A stretch of 64,000 bases of DNA from 3-1-20CM-4-69-9 sp963833655 (GTDB lineage: Bacteria; Actinomycetota; Thermoleophilia; Gaiellales; Gaiellaceae): assembly GCA_963833655.1 (NCBI GenBank), contig CAWHYL010000005.1:372001-436000 (forward strand), written 5' to 3'. Numbering within the stretch: position 1 is the stretch's first letter; every line of letters begins with the position of its first letter. Under the pieces are notes generated by a model. The model was not told where the DNA came from and made no database searches. It was given only the letters and a program-made list of their open reading frames with translations. A program made the position numbers and the translations under genes. Shown here piece by piece: positions 9,950 through 17,950 of this stretch.

Positions 9950-12172
9950 CTAGAGCAGGCCGAGCGTGAGCCCGCGCTGCACCGCCTGGTTGCGCGATGA
10001 AACGCCGAGCTTGCGATAGATCGACTTCGTGTGGCTGTGAACCGTGTTATGCGACAGATAGAGCTCGCGGCCGATGTCGCGCTCGGAGAGCGAGCCCCTG
10101 AGCATCCGCAGGACCACGAGCTCCCGCCCGCTGAGGTCTGCGTCGCGCCCGTGAGCGACGCGCGTCGGTTCCAGTGTTTCGAGCCGCCGCCGAAGCGTCC
10201 CCGGATCCGGGCACGAGTCGAGCGTGACCGCTGCGTCGGCGATCACTCTCGACGCGTCTTCGCGCCGCCCCGCCGCCTGCAGCACGCGCGCCCGCTCGAT
10301 CAACGCCAGCGCGAGCTCGAGGGGCTGGCCGAGCCGCGACACGGTGACGCCGCGCTCGAGGTGCGGCAGCGCGCCCCCCAGGTCGCCGTCCGCCTCGAAT
10401 GCGACGCCGATCGCGATGTGCGTTTCGCCTGAGATCTCCTCAAGACCGTGTACGCGAGTGAGCTCTGCTGCCTCCTCCGCGAGCCGACGCTGCTGATCAC
10501 GCCGGCCGCGCTCGCCCGCGATCAACGACCGATACGCGAGCCCGGATGACGTCAGGAGCCACCGTTCGACGCGCGCTGCGACGCGAACCGTCTCGGCAAG
10601 CCAGCCGTCGGCGGCGTCGAGCTCGCCACGGTGGTAACAGGCAATTCCCAGTGACCAGATCGCGGCCGGGCCCATCGGCGTATCCGGCGACACGAGCTCG
10701 ATCGCGCGTAGCGCATTCGCGTGGGCACTTGCGACGTCGCCCCAGGGAAACGCAGCGCGAATGGTCGCCAAGCTCGCTTCGAGCGAGCCGCAGCCGTCGG
10801 GCAAGGGCAGATTGTCCGGCCAGCGCGAGCGCTCGAGCAGCTCCACGGCGGCTAGCGCCGCGTCACGATCTCCGGCCAATGACGTCACCCACGCCCGGAT
10901 CAGGAGTAAGCCGGGGTCGGCCTCCGACAGCTCCGGCGGAAAGACGTCGAGCCAGGCGAGCACTGTCGCGTGCCGTCCCGCGCTCGCAGTCTTCAGCCAC
11001 GCCTCCGCAAGCACCTCACGAGCTTCCGCGTACGCCCCTGCAAGTTGCGCATGTCGAATCGCCTCGTCGGCGAAGCCCTGCGACCGGTACCACGCACAAG
11101 CGCGCCGGTGCAGCGTCTGCGTGATGCCGGGCTCGCGGTGCTCGAGCTCGACCCGGAGCAGTTGCGCGAAGAGCTGGTGAAAGCGGTACCACTCGCCTGC
11201 GTCGTCGAGCGGCAGCAGGAACAGGTTCGTGCGTGCGAGCCGGCTCAACAACCGCGTCGAGCTGTCGGCCCTCAGCACCGCGTCGCACAAGGGTCCCGAG
11301 AGTCGGTCGAGGATCGACGAGCGCAGCATCAGCGTTTGCGTCTCCGGGTCGTGCGCATCGAGCACCTCGTCGACGAGAAAGTCGATGACATGGCGGCTCG
11401 TCCCCCCGTAGCCGTTGACGAATGCGCGGCGATCCGCGACGCCGGCGAGCGAGAGCCCCGCGAGATAGACGCCCGCGGGCCATCCTTCGATCCGCTCGAC
11501 GAGACGATCGACGTCCGCCCGCGCCAAATCGAGGCCGAGCGCTCCGTTCAGGAGCGCGTCTGCTTCGTCGGCCGTGAACGCAAGCTCGTGCGCTCGCAGC
11601 TCTAGCAGGTCGCCGTGGGCGCGCATCGCCCCGAGCGGAAGTGCCGGCTCGCTGCGGGTGCCGAGAACGACGTGAAGCGTTGCCGGCGCGTGCTCGATCA
11701 GCCACGCGATGCTGTCGCGTGCAGTGCCGGGGGAGAGTCGGTGGAAGTCGTCGAGGATCAACACGATGTCGTCGCCCTCGGCGAGCTCGTTGAGCAGCTG
11801 TCGCACGACGACGTCGACGATGCGAGCCGCGCTGGCCGGCGCCGGCACGGCTTCGACAGCCTCGGGGCGCACGCGACGAAGCGCTTCGATCACGTGCAAC
11901 CAGAGCGCGACCGGGTCGTTGTCACCTTCGTCGATCGTCAGCCACGCAACCGGGCGCGTCCCCTCCACGTCGCGCCATGTTCCGAGCAACGTCGTCTTAC
12001 CGCACCCGGCAGGCGCCGCCACCACGGTCAACTTCACGCCCGCGCTCCCACGGAGCGACTCGACCAGCCGCTCGCGCGCGACCTCGTGGTCGCGGCGGCC
12101 GGGCGGGTGCAGCTTCGTCAGAAGCAGCGGACGCGACCGAACCGACGCGCGCGGCCGCGTGGTGTGCGCCAT
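9950..12172 (-). CDS. MalT-type ATPase LuxR family transcriptional regulator
   Basis: A 740-residue STAND-type regulator. The N-terminal ATPase carries Walker A PAGCGKTT (about residues 54-61) and Walker B ILILDDFHR (about 140), a long helical TPR-like middle region follows, and a C-terminal GerE/LuxR helix-turn-helix (LSGRELVVLRML...HNTVHSHTKSIYRKLGV) ends the protein. Family members such as MalT bind an inducer in the TPR part and activate sugar genes. It precedes the zwf-GH15-respiratory chain on the same strand with a 56-base gap, so it probably controls that operon. Confidence 0.9.
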   Translation of the reverse strand: MAHTTRPRASVRSRPLLLTKLHPPGRRDHEVARERLVESLRGSAGVKLTVVAAPAGCGKTTLLGTWRDVEGTRPVAWLTIDEGDNDPVALWLHVIEALRRVRPEAVEAVPAPASAARIVDVVVRQLLNELAEGDDIVLILDDFHRLSPGTARDSIAWLIEHAPATLHVVLGTRSEPALPLGAMRAHGDLLELRAHELAFTADEADALLNGALGLDLARADVDRLVERIEGWPAGVYLAGLSLAGVADRRAFVNGYGGTSRHVIDFLVDEVLDAHDPETQTLMLRSSILDRLSGPLCDAVLRADSSTRLLSRLARTNLFLLPLDDAGEWYRFHQLFAQLLRVELEHREPGITQTLHRRACAWYRSQGFADEAIRHAQLAGAYAEAREVLAEAWLKTASAGRHATVLAWLDVFPPELSEADPGLLLIRAWVTSLAGDRDAALAAVELLERSRWPDNLPLPDGCGSLEASLATIRAAFPWGDVASAHANALRAIELVSPDTPMGPAAIWSLGIACYHRGELDAADGWLAETVRVAARVERWLLTSSGLAYRSLIAGERGRRDQQRRLAEEAAELTRVHGLEEISGETHIAIGVAFEADGDLGGALPHLERGVTVSRLGQPLELALALIERARVLQAAGRREDASRVIADAAVTLDSCPDPGTLRRRLETLEPTRVAHGRDADLSGRELVVLRMLRGSLSERDIGRELYLSHNTVHSHTKSIYRKLGVSSRNQAVQRGLTLGLL

Positions 12173-12294
12173 CTCGTCTTCCTCTCCCGGTCCGACGTGG
12201 CCCCGGGAGCAACGTTATCGGCCGTAAAACGGGCTATGGAAGCCGACGCGCGATCGAGTCGAAGAACGAATCGTTGAGGTTTCAGTCGTTCACT

Positions 12295-12308
12295 TTCACC
12301 CCGGTGAA
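12295..12308. promoter_or_regulatory. TTCACC-CC-GGTGAA palindrome in a divergent promoter region
   Basis: A perfect 14-base inverted repeat lies almost exactly midway between the divergent starts of the LuxR-type regulator (12172) and the ClC gene (12432). The position suits an operator acting on one or both genes. The rest of this 259-base gap shows no other gene or strong hairpin. The half TCACC resembles half of the GGGTGA/TCACCC boxes found further on, but spacing and symmetry differ. Confidence 0.35.
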
Positions 12309-12431
12309 TTTGCTCGTTGCCACGCCCTTCACCTGGCGCTGCGAGATAGACTCCGACGCGGTCATCCTCAGCTGGGGCCTCTGCGGAAGTGTCGCGGCGT
12401 TGCGGACTGTAGAGAAAGGCTGAGAACAGCT

Positions 12432-13775
12432 GTGGGACATGAGGGCCACCCCGACGCGCACTCGGCTCCATCGACACAGGCTACGCCGAGTCCGCTCGAG
12501 CTTCTCCGCAGCCGCTCGTACGTAATGCTGCTCGTGCTCGGGGCGAGCATCGGTGTGCCGGTGGCGGCGGCCGCATACTTCTTTCTCGAGGGTTTCACCA
12601 AGCTGCAGCAGTATCTGTTCGGCACCCTTCCCGGCGACCTCGGCTTCGAAAGCCAGCCTGCCTGGTGGCCGATTCCGTTGCTTGCGCTGAGCGGCCTGCT
12701 GGTGGCGCTCACAATCAGGTACCTGCCGGGAACCGCAGGGCACAAGCCGGCGGAGGGGTTCAAGCCATCCGGAGCCGTGCCGCCGATCGAGCTCCCTGGG
12801 ATCGTCATTGCCTCGTTCGCAACCCTCAGCCTCGGGGTCGTCCTCGGTCCGGAGGCGCCTCTGATCGCGATCGGCAGCGGCCTTGGGGTCCTCGCCGTTC
12901 ACCTGGTCAAGCGCGACGCGCCTGAGAGGGCCATTGCCGTGATCGGCGCCGCCGGGAGCTTCGCCGCGATCAGCACGCTCCTCGGCTCGCCTCTTCCGGC
13001 CGCGTTCCTGATGATGGAGGTGGCGGGGATCGGCGGCGCTATGCTCGGAGTCGTACTCGCGCCCGGGCTGCTCGCTGCCGGTGTCGGCTCGCTGATCTTC
13101 ATCGGCCTCGATAACTGGACCGGCCTCGGCACTTTCTCGCTCGCGGTCCCGAACATCCCTCCGGCTGGCAGCCCCGGTGTGTCCGAGTTTCTGTGGGCGA
13201 TCGTGGTCGGCATCATCGCCGCGATCCTCGGCGCCGGCGTCAAGCGGCTGGCCCTGCTGCTGCAGCCGATCGTCGAACGCCGAATGCTGCTCTTGACTCC
13301 CGTTGCCGGCATCGCAATCGGAGTCGTCGTCCTGATCTTCGTCGAGGTAACAGGGAGGAGCTCGGCCGAGGTGCTCTTCTCCGGACAGGATCAACTCCCG
13401 GGCCTGATCGAAGGCGCCGCCGGCTGGACCGTGGGCGCGCTCCTGATGGTTGTCCTCTGCAAGGGGCTCGCCTACAGCTTCTCGCTGAGCAGCTTCCGAG
13501 GCGGCCCCATCTTCCCGAGCATGTTCATCGGCGCCGCCGGCGGCATTGCGCTCTCCCACCTTCCGGGCCTGCCGATGATCGCGGGTGCCGCAATGGGTAT
13601 CGGCGCGATGATGGTCGCAATGCTGGGACTGCCGCTCACCTCCGTTCTCATCGTGAGCGTGTTCCTCCAGGCCGACGGCCTGACCCTGATCCCGCTCGTG
13701 ATCGTCGCCGTCGTGGTCTCCTACGTCGTCTCAGCCCGGCTCCCTGCTGCACCCGGCTCCGCGGCCCACTCGTAG
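12432..13775 (+). CDS. ClC family chloride channel / Cl-/H+ antiporter
   Basis: A 447-residue polytopic membrane protein with about 10-12 hydrophobic segments. It shows ClC selectivity-filter elements: GPEAPLIAIG (about 140, variant of GxEGP, gating Glu kept), GSFAAISTLLGSPL (about 175) and GGPIFPSMFIGAAGG (about 355). The canonical GSGIP segment is not obvious. The GTG start is preceded by weak purine-rich sequence. It is the first plus-strand gene and diverges from the LuxR-type regulator. Ion specificity (chloride versus fluoride) cannot be settled. Confidence 0.88.
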   Translation: MGHEGHPDAHSAPSTQATPSPLELLRSRSYVMLLVLGASIGVPVAAAAYFFLEGFTKLQQYLFGTLPGDLGFESQPAWWPIPLLALSGLLVALTIRYLPGTAGHKPAEGFKPSGAVPPIELPGIVIASFATLSLGVVLGPEAPLIAIGSGLGVLAVHLVKRDAPERAIAVIGAAGSFAAISTLLGSPLPAAFLMMEVAGIGGAMLGVVLAPGLLAAGVGSLIFIGLDNWTGLGTFSLAVPNIPPAGSPGVSEFLWAIVVGIIAAILGAGVKRLALLLQPIVERRMLLLTPVAGIAIGVVVLIFVEVTGRSSAEVLFSGQDQLPGLIEGAAGWTVGALLMVVLCKGLAYSFSLSSFRGGPIFPSMFIGAAGGIALSHLPGLPMIAGAAMGIGAMMVAMLGLPLTSVLIVSVFLQADGLTLIPLVIVAVVVSYVVSARLPAAPGSAAHS

Positions 13776-14095
13776 GCAGCTGCCATCGGGAGGCGCGCTC
13801 TGTCGCACGGGACCGCTCCCCTCTCTGGCGTGGACGGGTAGCTGACGGTCGTCATCCGGTGGGAAAGCGACCGGCTCCGAGCCAGTCTCTTCTGGGCTCC
13901 GGCGCTCGTCTGGGAGAGGCTAATAGGTGGCCGGCTGATCCAGGCATGTTGTGCGGCGGCTTCCGCGATGGCCGTTGGTCTTGCTCGGGCTTGTGCGTGG
14001 TGCTCAGACTCGTGTTGACGTTGCGCCCGTTCACATCGTTGGTGGAGTTGGTGGTGTTTGGGGGCGCCGAGCTTGATTGTGACCGGTGTGAGTGA
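13776..14095. other. Gene-free stretch with atypical composition
   Basis: About 320 bases between clc and the MFS relic. The frames present have no support: codon use is not the strong GC3 pattern of the neighbours, and the part around 13960-14090 is richer in T and G runs (gttggtggagttggtggtgtttggg). No tRNA, ribosomal or insertion sequence ends were recognised. Probably decayed sequence that once belonged with the adjacent transporter relic. Confidence 0.4.
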
Positions 14096-14377
14096 GTTGC
14101 TGTCGGCAAGCGAGGCGCCGCCGACACGGCGTCGCGCTATCCAGGTGCGACGCAGGCGAACATCATCGCCGGGGCGAAGACTGCTTTCCTGCAGGGGGAC
14201 CAGTGCGCGTACACCCCCGGCCTCGTCGCAGTGGCCCTCAGTGCCGTGCTCGTGTTCTGCCTCTTCCCGCGGCACGACGAAGAGACGCGCCTCCTCGCCG
14301 AGTACCACGAGGCGGACAGCGCCGGTGTCGAGCGCGAACCGACGGCGCCCGCGGGCGAGCGGCCCGTTCCCGCCTAG
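14096..14377 (+). pseudogene. Relic: C-terminus of an MFS drug-efflux transporter (DHA2 type)
   Basis: The frame after a TGA at 14093-14095 has no start codon yet reads about 93 residues to a TAG at 14375. The second half reads like the last helix and tail of 14-TM DHA2 transporters: GAKTAFLQGDQCAYTPGLVAVAL, then a hydrophobic stretch, FPRHDEETRLLAEYHEAD and a loose tail. Only the last transmembrane helix is present, so this is a truncated remnant, not a working gene. It ends overlapping the convergent small gene by three to four bases. Confidence 0.6.
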
Positions 14378-14565
14378 TGCAGCGTGTCGCCGCTTTCGAG
14401 CAGCGTCTGGGCGAGCTGGAGCTCATGGAGGAGACGCTCGAGCCTCGCGATCGTGGGGGCTGCCTCGCTGTCGTAGCGCCACTCGAGCAGCATGATCGCG
14501 TCGCCGAGCGACTCGAGCGCCCGCGCAAGCTGAAACTGCCGGTCGTCCGGAACGCCGAGGCTCAT
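14374..14565 (-). CDS. Small hypothetical protein (63 aa)
   Basis: A short mostly helical protein starting MSLGVPDDRQ and containing LESLGDAIMLLEWRYD and RLERLLHELQLAQTLLESG, which suggests two amphipathic helices. Its ATG overlaps the stop of the upstream small gene (ATGA), so the two are translated together. Codon use fits the neighbourhood. No function is recognised. Confidence 0.55.
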   Translation of the reverse strand: MSLGVPDDRQFQLARALESLGDAIMLLEWRYDSEAAPTIARLERLLHELQLAQTLLESGDTLH

Positions 14566-14783
14566 GCGGCCACGCTCGCGGCCGGTCGCTCGCACGCGTC
14601 GAGCACGTAGCGGCGCGCGTCGAGCTCGAACGGGATCGTCTCCACGCGGTGCCGCCGTCCCCACTCCTGCACCGCCCTCAACAGTGCCGCCAGGTCGTCG
14701 GTCTGCGGCGCGAGCATCACGACGACGAAACGCACGCCGTCGCGAGCCTCGATCCACGTGAACCAGCCGAGCGCAAGGCGCAT
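14562..14783 (-). CDS. Small hypothetical protein (73 aa or longer)
   Basis: A small alpha/beta protein: LALGWFTWIE...VRFVVVMLAPQTDDLAALLRAVQEWGRR...IPFELDARRYVLDA. Upstream of the ATG at 14783 the frame continues with protein-like sequence (RYQSPLNDVVEFEISSFEDA) back to an ATC at 14858, with no ATG, GTG or TTG in between. The true start may therefore be unconventional and the protein about 98 residues. It overlaps the following 63-residue gene by four bases. Function unknown. Confidence 0.55.
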   Translation of the reverse strand: MRLALGWFTWIEARDGVRFVVVMLAPQTDDLAALLRAVQEWGRRHRVETIPFELDARRYVLDACERPAASVAA

Positions 14784-14929
14784 GCACAGCCGCGTCGCAT
14801 CCTCGAAAGACGAGATTTCGAACTCGACGACGTCGTTGAGAGGGCTCTGGTAGCGGATGCATCCAGGATGCGCGGTCGCACGCGTGCACCGCTTGACGCG
14901 AACGCGTCATTTCGCAAAATGCCCGCGCG

Positions 14930-15454
14930 ATGGCGCTGACCCAGTACTACACCGCGACGACGCTCGACGGCTTCATCGCCGACTCGAACCACTCGCTCGA
15001 CTGGCTGTTCACGCGCGAACAGGACCGCGACGGTCCGCTCAACTACTCATCGTTCATCGCCGGCGTGGGGGCGCTCGCGATGGGCGCCAACACGTACGAA
15101 TGGGTCCTCGGCCACGAGCACGGCAACTGGCCGTACGAGGTGCCGTGCTGGGTCTTCACGCACCGCGATCTTCCGGTCGCCCACGCGGCGATCGAGCTGA
15201 CGGCCGACGACGTCCCCACCGTGCACGAGCGCATGCGCGCAGCGGCCGGCGATCGCAACGTCTGGATCGTCGGCGGCGGCGACCTCGCTGGTCAGTTCGC
15301 CGAGCGCGGCCTGCTGGACGAGGTGATCGTGTACATCGCGCCGGTCACGCTCGGCGCCGGCGCGCCGCTGCTGTCGCGCCACGTCGAGCTGCGCCTCGAG
15401 GAGCTCGCACGAAACGGCGACTTCGCCTGCGCACGCTACGCCGTCGTGCGCTGA
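14930..15454 (+). CDS. RibD C-terminal / dihydrofolate reductase-like protein
   Basis: A 174-residue oxidoreductase of the RibD C-terminal domain family, starting MALTQYYTATTLDGFIAD. The typical features are the N-terminal S/TLDGFIAD strand, GANTYEW, FTHRDLP, the nucleotide-binding VWIVGGGDLAGQF and the late VTLGAGAPLL segment. Stand-alone members are predicted NADPH-dependent reductases of unknown substrate; no riboflavin or folate genes are nearby. The intact gene sits between two gene relics. Confidence 0.88.
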   Translation: MALTQYYTATTLDGFIADSNHSLDWLFTREQDRDGPLNYSSFIAGVGALAMGANTYEWVLGHEHGNWPYEVPCWVFTHRDLPVAHAAIELTADDVPTVHERMRAAAGDRNVWIVGGGDLAGQFAERGLLDEVIVYIAPVTLGAGAPLLSRHVELRLEELARNGDFACARYAVVR

Positions 15455-15472
15455 CGCCCGCCCAACCCGCCC

Positions 15473-15677
15473 GTCGAGGAGAACGGGTGCAAGCACGGCA
15501 TCGACCAGCCGATCCAGATGAGCGTCGCGACGACGAACGGCGAGACGATCTGGGCCCTCCGCTACTCGAGCGCGCTCAACTCGCAGTCGCTCCGGCGCGT
15601 GGAACGAGGTGCCGGAGTCGCACGTCGGCATCATCCAGCCCGGCGAGGACGAGCTGCGCCCGTTTGCTCCCGCCTAG
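15473..15677 (+). pseudogene. Relic: C-terminal part of a class II glutamine amidotransferase
   Basis: One frame reads NGCKHGIDQPIQMSVATTNG then ETIWALRYSS, and after about 15585 a different frame reads AWNEVPESHVGIIQPGEDEL and RPFAPA before TAG at 15675. Both pieces match the end of stand-alone class II glutamine amidotransferases, in this order, but the intervening segment and all of the N-terminal Cys-bearing domain are missing. There is no start codon. This is a deletion remnant, recognised from the protein pattern. Confidence 0.62.
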
Positions 15678-15705
15678 CGGTAGGCGCGGGCGGCCCCTCC
15701 CCCTG

Positions 15706-15730
15706 CTGGGGTGAGGGTCGCTCACCCCAG
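15706..15730. promoter_or_regulatory. GGGTGAS-N5-STCACCC box before the 43-aa acidic protein
   Basis: A perfect inverted repeat with 10-base arms, CTGGGGTGAG and CTCACCCCAG, separated by GGTCG, ends 20 bases before the GTG start. A one-mismatch half-site CTCCCCC lies exactly 24 bases upstream of the right arm. It could also fold as a hairpin and act as terminator of decayed upstream genes, but the same 19-base core recurs before five other units, which favours an operator. Confidence 0.6.
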
Positions 15731-15749
15731 CCGGGCGCAGAGTCGCGGC

Positions 15750-15881
15750 GTGGAGATCGGGGAGCCACAACGGACCTATACGGTCGAGCCGATCGAGGAT
15801 CCGGTGCCGCGGGAGTCGCCGCTCCCTGAGGAAGAGCCCGCCGAGCCGGTGCGCGAGCCCGAGGAGGTCCCCGGACGCTAA
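15750..15881 (+). CDS. Small acidic Pro/Glu-rich protein (43 aa)
   Basis: A GTG-started 43-residue frame, too short for most gene callers, reading EIGEPQRTYTVEPIEDPVP and then an E/P-rich tail ending EEVPGR. The TYTVEPIEDPVP-type core is a pattern I recognise from small actinobacterial proteins of unknown function. No ribosome binding site is obvious. It directly follows a perfect palindromic box and precedes the 170-residue hypothetical gene. Role unknown; disordered and cytosolic by composition. Confidence 0.6.
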   Translation: MEIGEPQRTYTVEPIEDPVPRESPLPEEEPAEPVREPEEVPGR

Positions 15882-15937
15882 GCGCCGCCGCGCCCGACTT
15901 CATCGAACCCGTCGTCGGCTGGCGAGCCTGGGCGGTC

Positions 15938-16450
15938 GTGCAGCAGCGCCGGCGCTTGCGCCTGCGCAGCGTCGTCTTCGACACGATCTGGCCGGCCGAC
16001 ACCGAGCTGACGGCTTCTTGCAACCGCCTCTGGACTCGCGTGCGCAACCGGCTTGCCTGGCGCAGCGAGCCGGTGCACGACGTGCCCGTGTCGAGGTGCA
16101 GCTGTGGCATCTACGCGACGAACGATCCGGAGCTCGCCGCGGAATACCTCTATCTGTACAGCGAGGTCCATCAGCCGCATGTCGTCTACCGTGCCGTCGG
16201 GCTCGTGTCGCTCTGGGGCTCGGTGGTCGAGGGCGAAACGGGCTGGCGCGCGTCGCAGGCGTATCCGAAGCGGCTCTTCCTGCCGCCGTCGCAGCGCCGC
16301 GACGATGTCGAGCGCATCCGCGCCGGGCTCGCCGACTACGGCGTCCCCGTCGACATCCTGGACGACGGCGAGACGCCGATCGCGCGGGCCGTGCAGCGCG
16401 TCAGGCGCGACCGCCGACGCCGGCGGTACGCTGCGTCGCAGAGCGGCTGA
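15938..16450 (+). CDS. Conserved hypothetical protein (170 aa)
   Basis: A soluble protein with a CSCGIYATNDPELAAEYLYLY core, a VGLVSLWGSVVEGETGWRAS segment and a Y-P-K-R-L-F-L-P turn. The CSCGIYA motif suggests a metal or structural cysteine pair. Upstream of the GTG at 15938 the same frame continues with conserved-looking sequence (DFIEPVVGWRAWAV) but holds no ATG, GTG or TTG back to the 43-residue gene, so the N-terminus is uncertain. It is followed after one base by the AI-2E family gene. Function unknown. Confidence 0.65.
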   Translation: MQQRRRLRLRSVVFDTIWPADTELTASCNRLWTRVRNRLAWRSEPVHDVPVSRCSCGIYATNDPELAAEYLYLYSEVHQPHVVYRAVGLVSLWGSVVEGETGWRASQAYPKRLFLPPSQRRDDVERIRAGLADYGVPVDILDDGETPIARAVQRVRRDRRRRRYAASQSG

Positions 16451-16451
16451 C

Positions 16452-17657
16452 TTGAAGCGACCCAAGCTGTGGCAACGCCCGCCGGAGCTCGAGCTACCGG
16501 TCGAAGCGGACGCGCATGACGGCGAGGCGCGTACGGTCGTCGAGCTGGACGCCGACCAGCTGAGGCAGCTCTCGGCGGTTTTTTCGGCGCCGCGCTGGCT
16601 GCGCGACCTCGGCGTCGCATCCTGGCTGCTGGTCGGCGTCGCGGCGCTGCTCGTCGGCCTGACGTGGATCCTCGGCATCACGTCGACGATCGCCGTCCCG
16701 GTGATCGTCGGACTCGTCATCGCCACGGTCGGGAGCCCGGCCGTCTCCTGGCTGCACGGCCACCGCTGGCCGCGCGCGCTCGGTGCGCTGCTCGTGCTCC
16801 TGTTCGTGATGGCGATCGCCGTCCTGATCGCGATCCTGGTGCTCGGGGGTGTCCGGGCGCAGTCGGGCTCGATCTCGGCGGAGGCGAGCTCAGCAGCCGA
16901 CAAGTTCCAGCAGTGGCTGCAGGACCTCGGAGTCAACGAGACAGGCGCCACCACGGCCTCGAACAACCTGAAGACCTCGGTGCCCGACGTGATCCACGTC
17001 TTCACGAAGGGGCTCGCCGCCGGGATCAGCGGCCTCACGTCGCTCGGCTTCTTCCTCGCGTTCACGGCCTTCAGCACGTTCATGCTGCTGAAGGACGGCC
17101 CGCTGTTCCGGCGCTGGGTCAACGGGCACCTCGGCGTTCCGCCGCTCGTCGCGACGACGATCACCGGCCGCGTCGTCCACTCCGTACGCCAGTACTTCCT
17201 CGGGACGACGATCGTCGCCGGCTTCAACGCCGTGGTCGTCGGCCTCGGCGCCTGGCTCCTCGGCGTGCCCCTCGCCGGGACGATCGCCGTCGTCACGTTC
17301 GTGACCGCCTACATCCCGTTCATCGGCGCGTTCGTCTCCGGCGCCTTTGCCGTCGTCCTCGCGCTCGGCTCGAAAGGCACGACGACCGCCCTGATCATGC
17401 TCGTGATCGTGATCCTGGCGAACGGCGCGCTCCAGAACATCGTGCAGCCGATCGCAATGGGCGCGACGCTCCGGATGAACCCGCTGTTGATCCTCGTCGT
17501 GACGATCTCCGCCGGCGCGTTCTTCGGGACCGTGGGTCTGATCCTCGCCGCGCCGTTGACGTCGGCGGCAATCCACATCTCTGGCGACCTCGCGAAGGTG
17601 CGCGCTAGGACGTCGACAGCGACGGCGACGCCGGCGTCGGCTCCACCTCCAACGTAA
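16452..17657 (+). CDS. AI-2E family transporter (PerM/TqsA-like)
   Basis: A 401-residue inner-membrane protein of the UPF0118/AI-2E family. A hydrophilic N-terminus of about 45 residues is followed by paired helices (VGLTWILGI, VIVGLVIATVGSPAVSWL), a long soluble region and the C-terminal bundle with RQYFLGTTIVAGFNAV, YIPFIGAFVSG and the family segment QNIVQPIAMG. The TTG start lies one base after the previous stop. Substrate may be a small metabolite or ion; members include Na+/H+ antiporters. Its 3' end overlaps the convergent NfeD-like gene by 53 bases. Confidence 0.85.
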   Translation: MKRPKLWQRPPELELPVEADAHDGEARTVVELDADQLRQLSAVFSAPRWLRDLGVASWLLVGVAALLVGLTWILGITSTIAVPVIVGLVIATVGSPAVSWLHGHRWPRALGALLVLLFVMAIAVLIAILVLGGVRAQSGSISAEASSAADKFQQWLQDLGVNETGATTASNNLKTSVPDVIHVFTKGLAAGISGLTSLGFFLAFTAFSTFMLLKDGPLFRRWVNGHLGVPPLVATTITGRVVHSVRQYFLGTTIVAGFNAVVVGLGAWLLGVPLAGTIAVVTFVTAYIPFIGAFVSGAFAVVLALGSKGTTTALIMLVIVILANGALQNIVQPIAMGATLRMNPLLILVVTISAGAFFGTVGLILAAPLTSAAIHISGDLAKVRARTSTATATPASAPPPT

Positions 17658-17949
17658 GACCTTTCACCGCGCGCACGCGGACGCGCGCCCCAACCGCGGC
17701 GCCCTCGGCGCAGTCCGCCTCCCACAGCTCGCCGTCGACGAAGACCTGCCCGCGCGGCATGCAGGCGACACGCACCTCCGCCGTCTTGCCGATGAGCGTC
17801 TGGGCGCCGACGACCTTCCGTCGTCCCTTCACCGTCCTGTTCCAGAGCAGGAGCTCGGGGATCGCGAGGACGAAGAGGACGAGGGCGACGATCAGGTTCC
17901 ACGGGTGGGGCGCCAGGAGCAGGACGACGAAGCCGGCGATGATCAGCAA
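17605..17949 (-). CDS. NfeD-like membrane protein
   Basis: A 114-residue protein with two N-terminal membrane helices (LIIAGFVVLLLAPHPWN, LIVALVLFVLAIPELLLW) and a C-terminal OB-fold: VGAQTLIGKTAEVRVACMP, GQVFVDGELWEADC, VRVRAVKGLTLEV. This is the short NfeD layout without a ClpP-like protease. The TTG start follows the flippase stop by one base, so it is the last gene of a three-gene minus-strand unit. NfeD proteins usually partner with stomatins; none is visible here. Confidence 0.82.
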   Translation of the reverse strand: MLIIAGFVVLLLAPHPWNLIVALVLFVLAIPELLLWNRTVKGRRKVVGAQTLIGKTAEVRVACMPRGQVFVDGELWEADCAEGAAVGARVRVRAVKGLTLEVEPTPASPSLSTS

Positions 17950-17950
17950 T

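Noticed and set aside
13852..14127. A 91-codon minus-strand frame opposite the transporter relic
   Set aside because: Asn/Ser/Pro-rich composition without helix or strand pattern; no start with ribosome binding site.
15706..15730. The perfect palindrome considered as a plain terminator
   Set aside because: No T-tract, no live gene upstream, and the same core recurs in promoter positions elsewhere.
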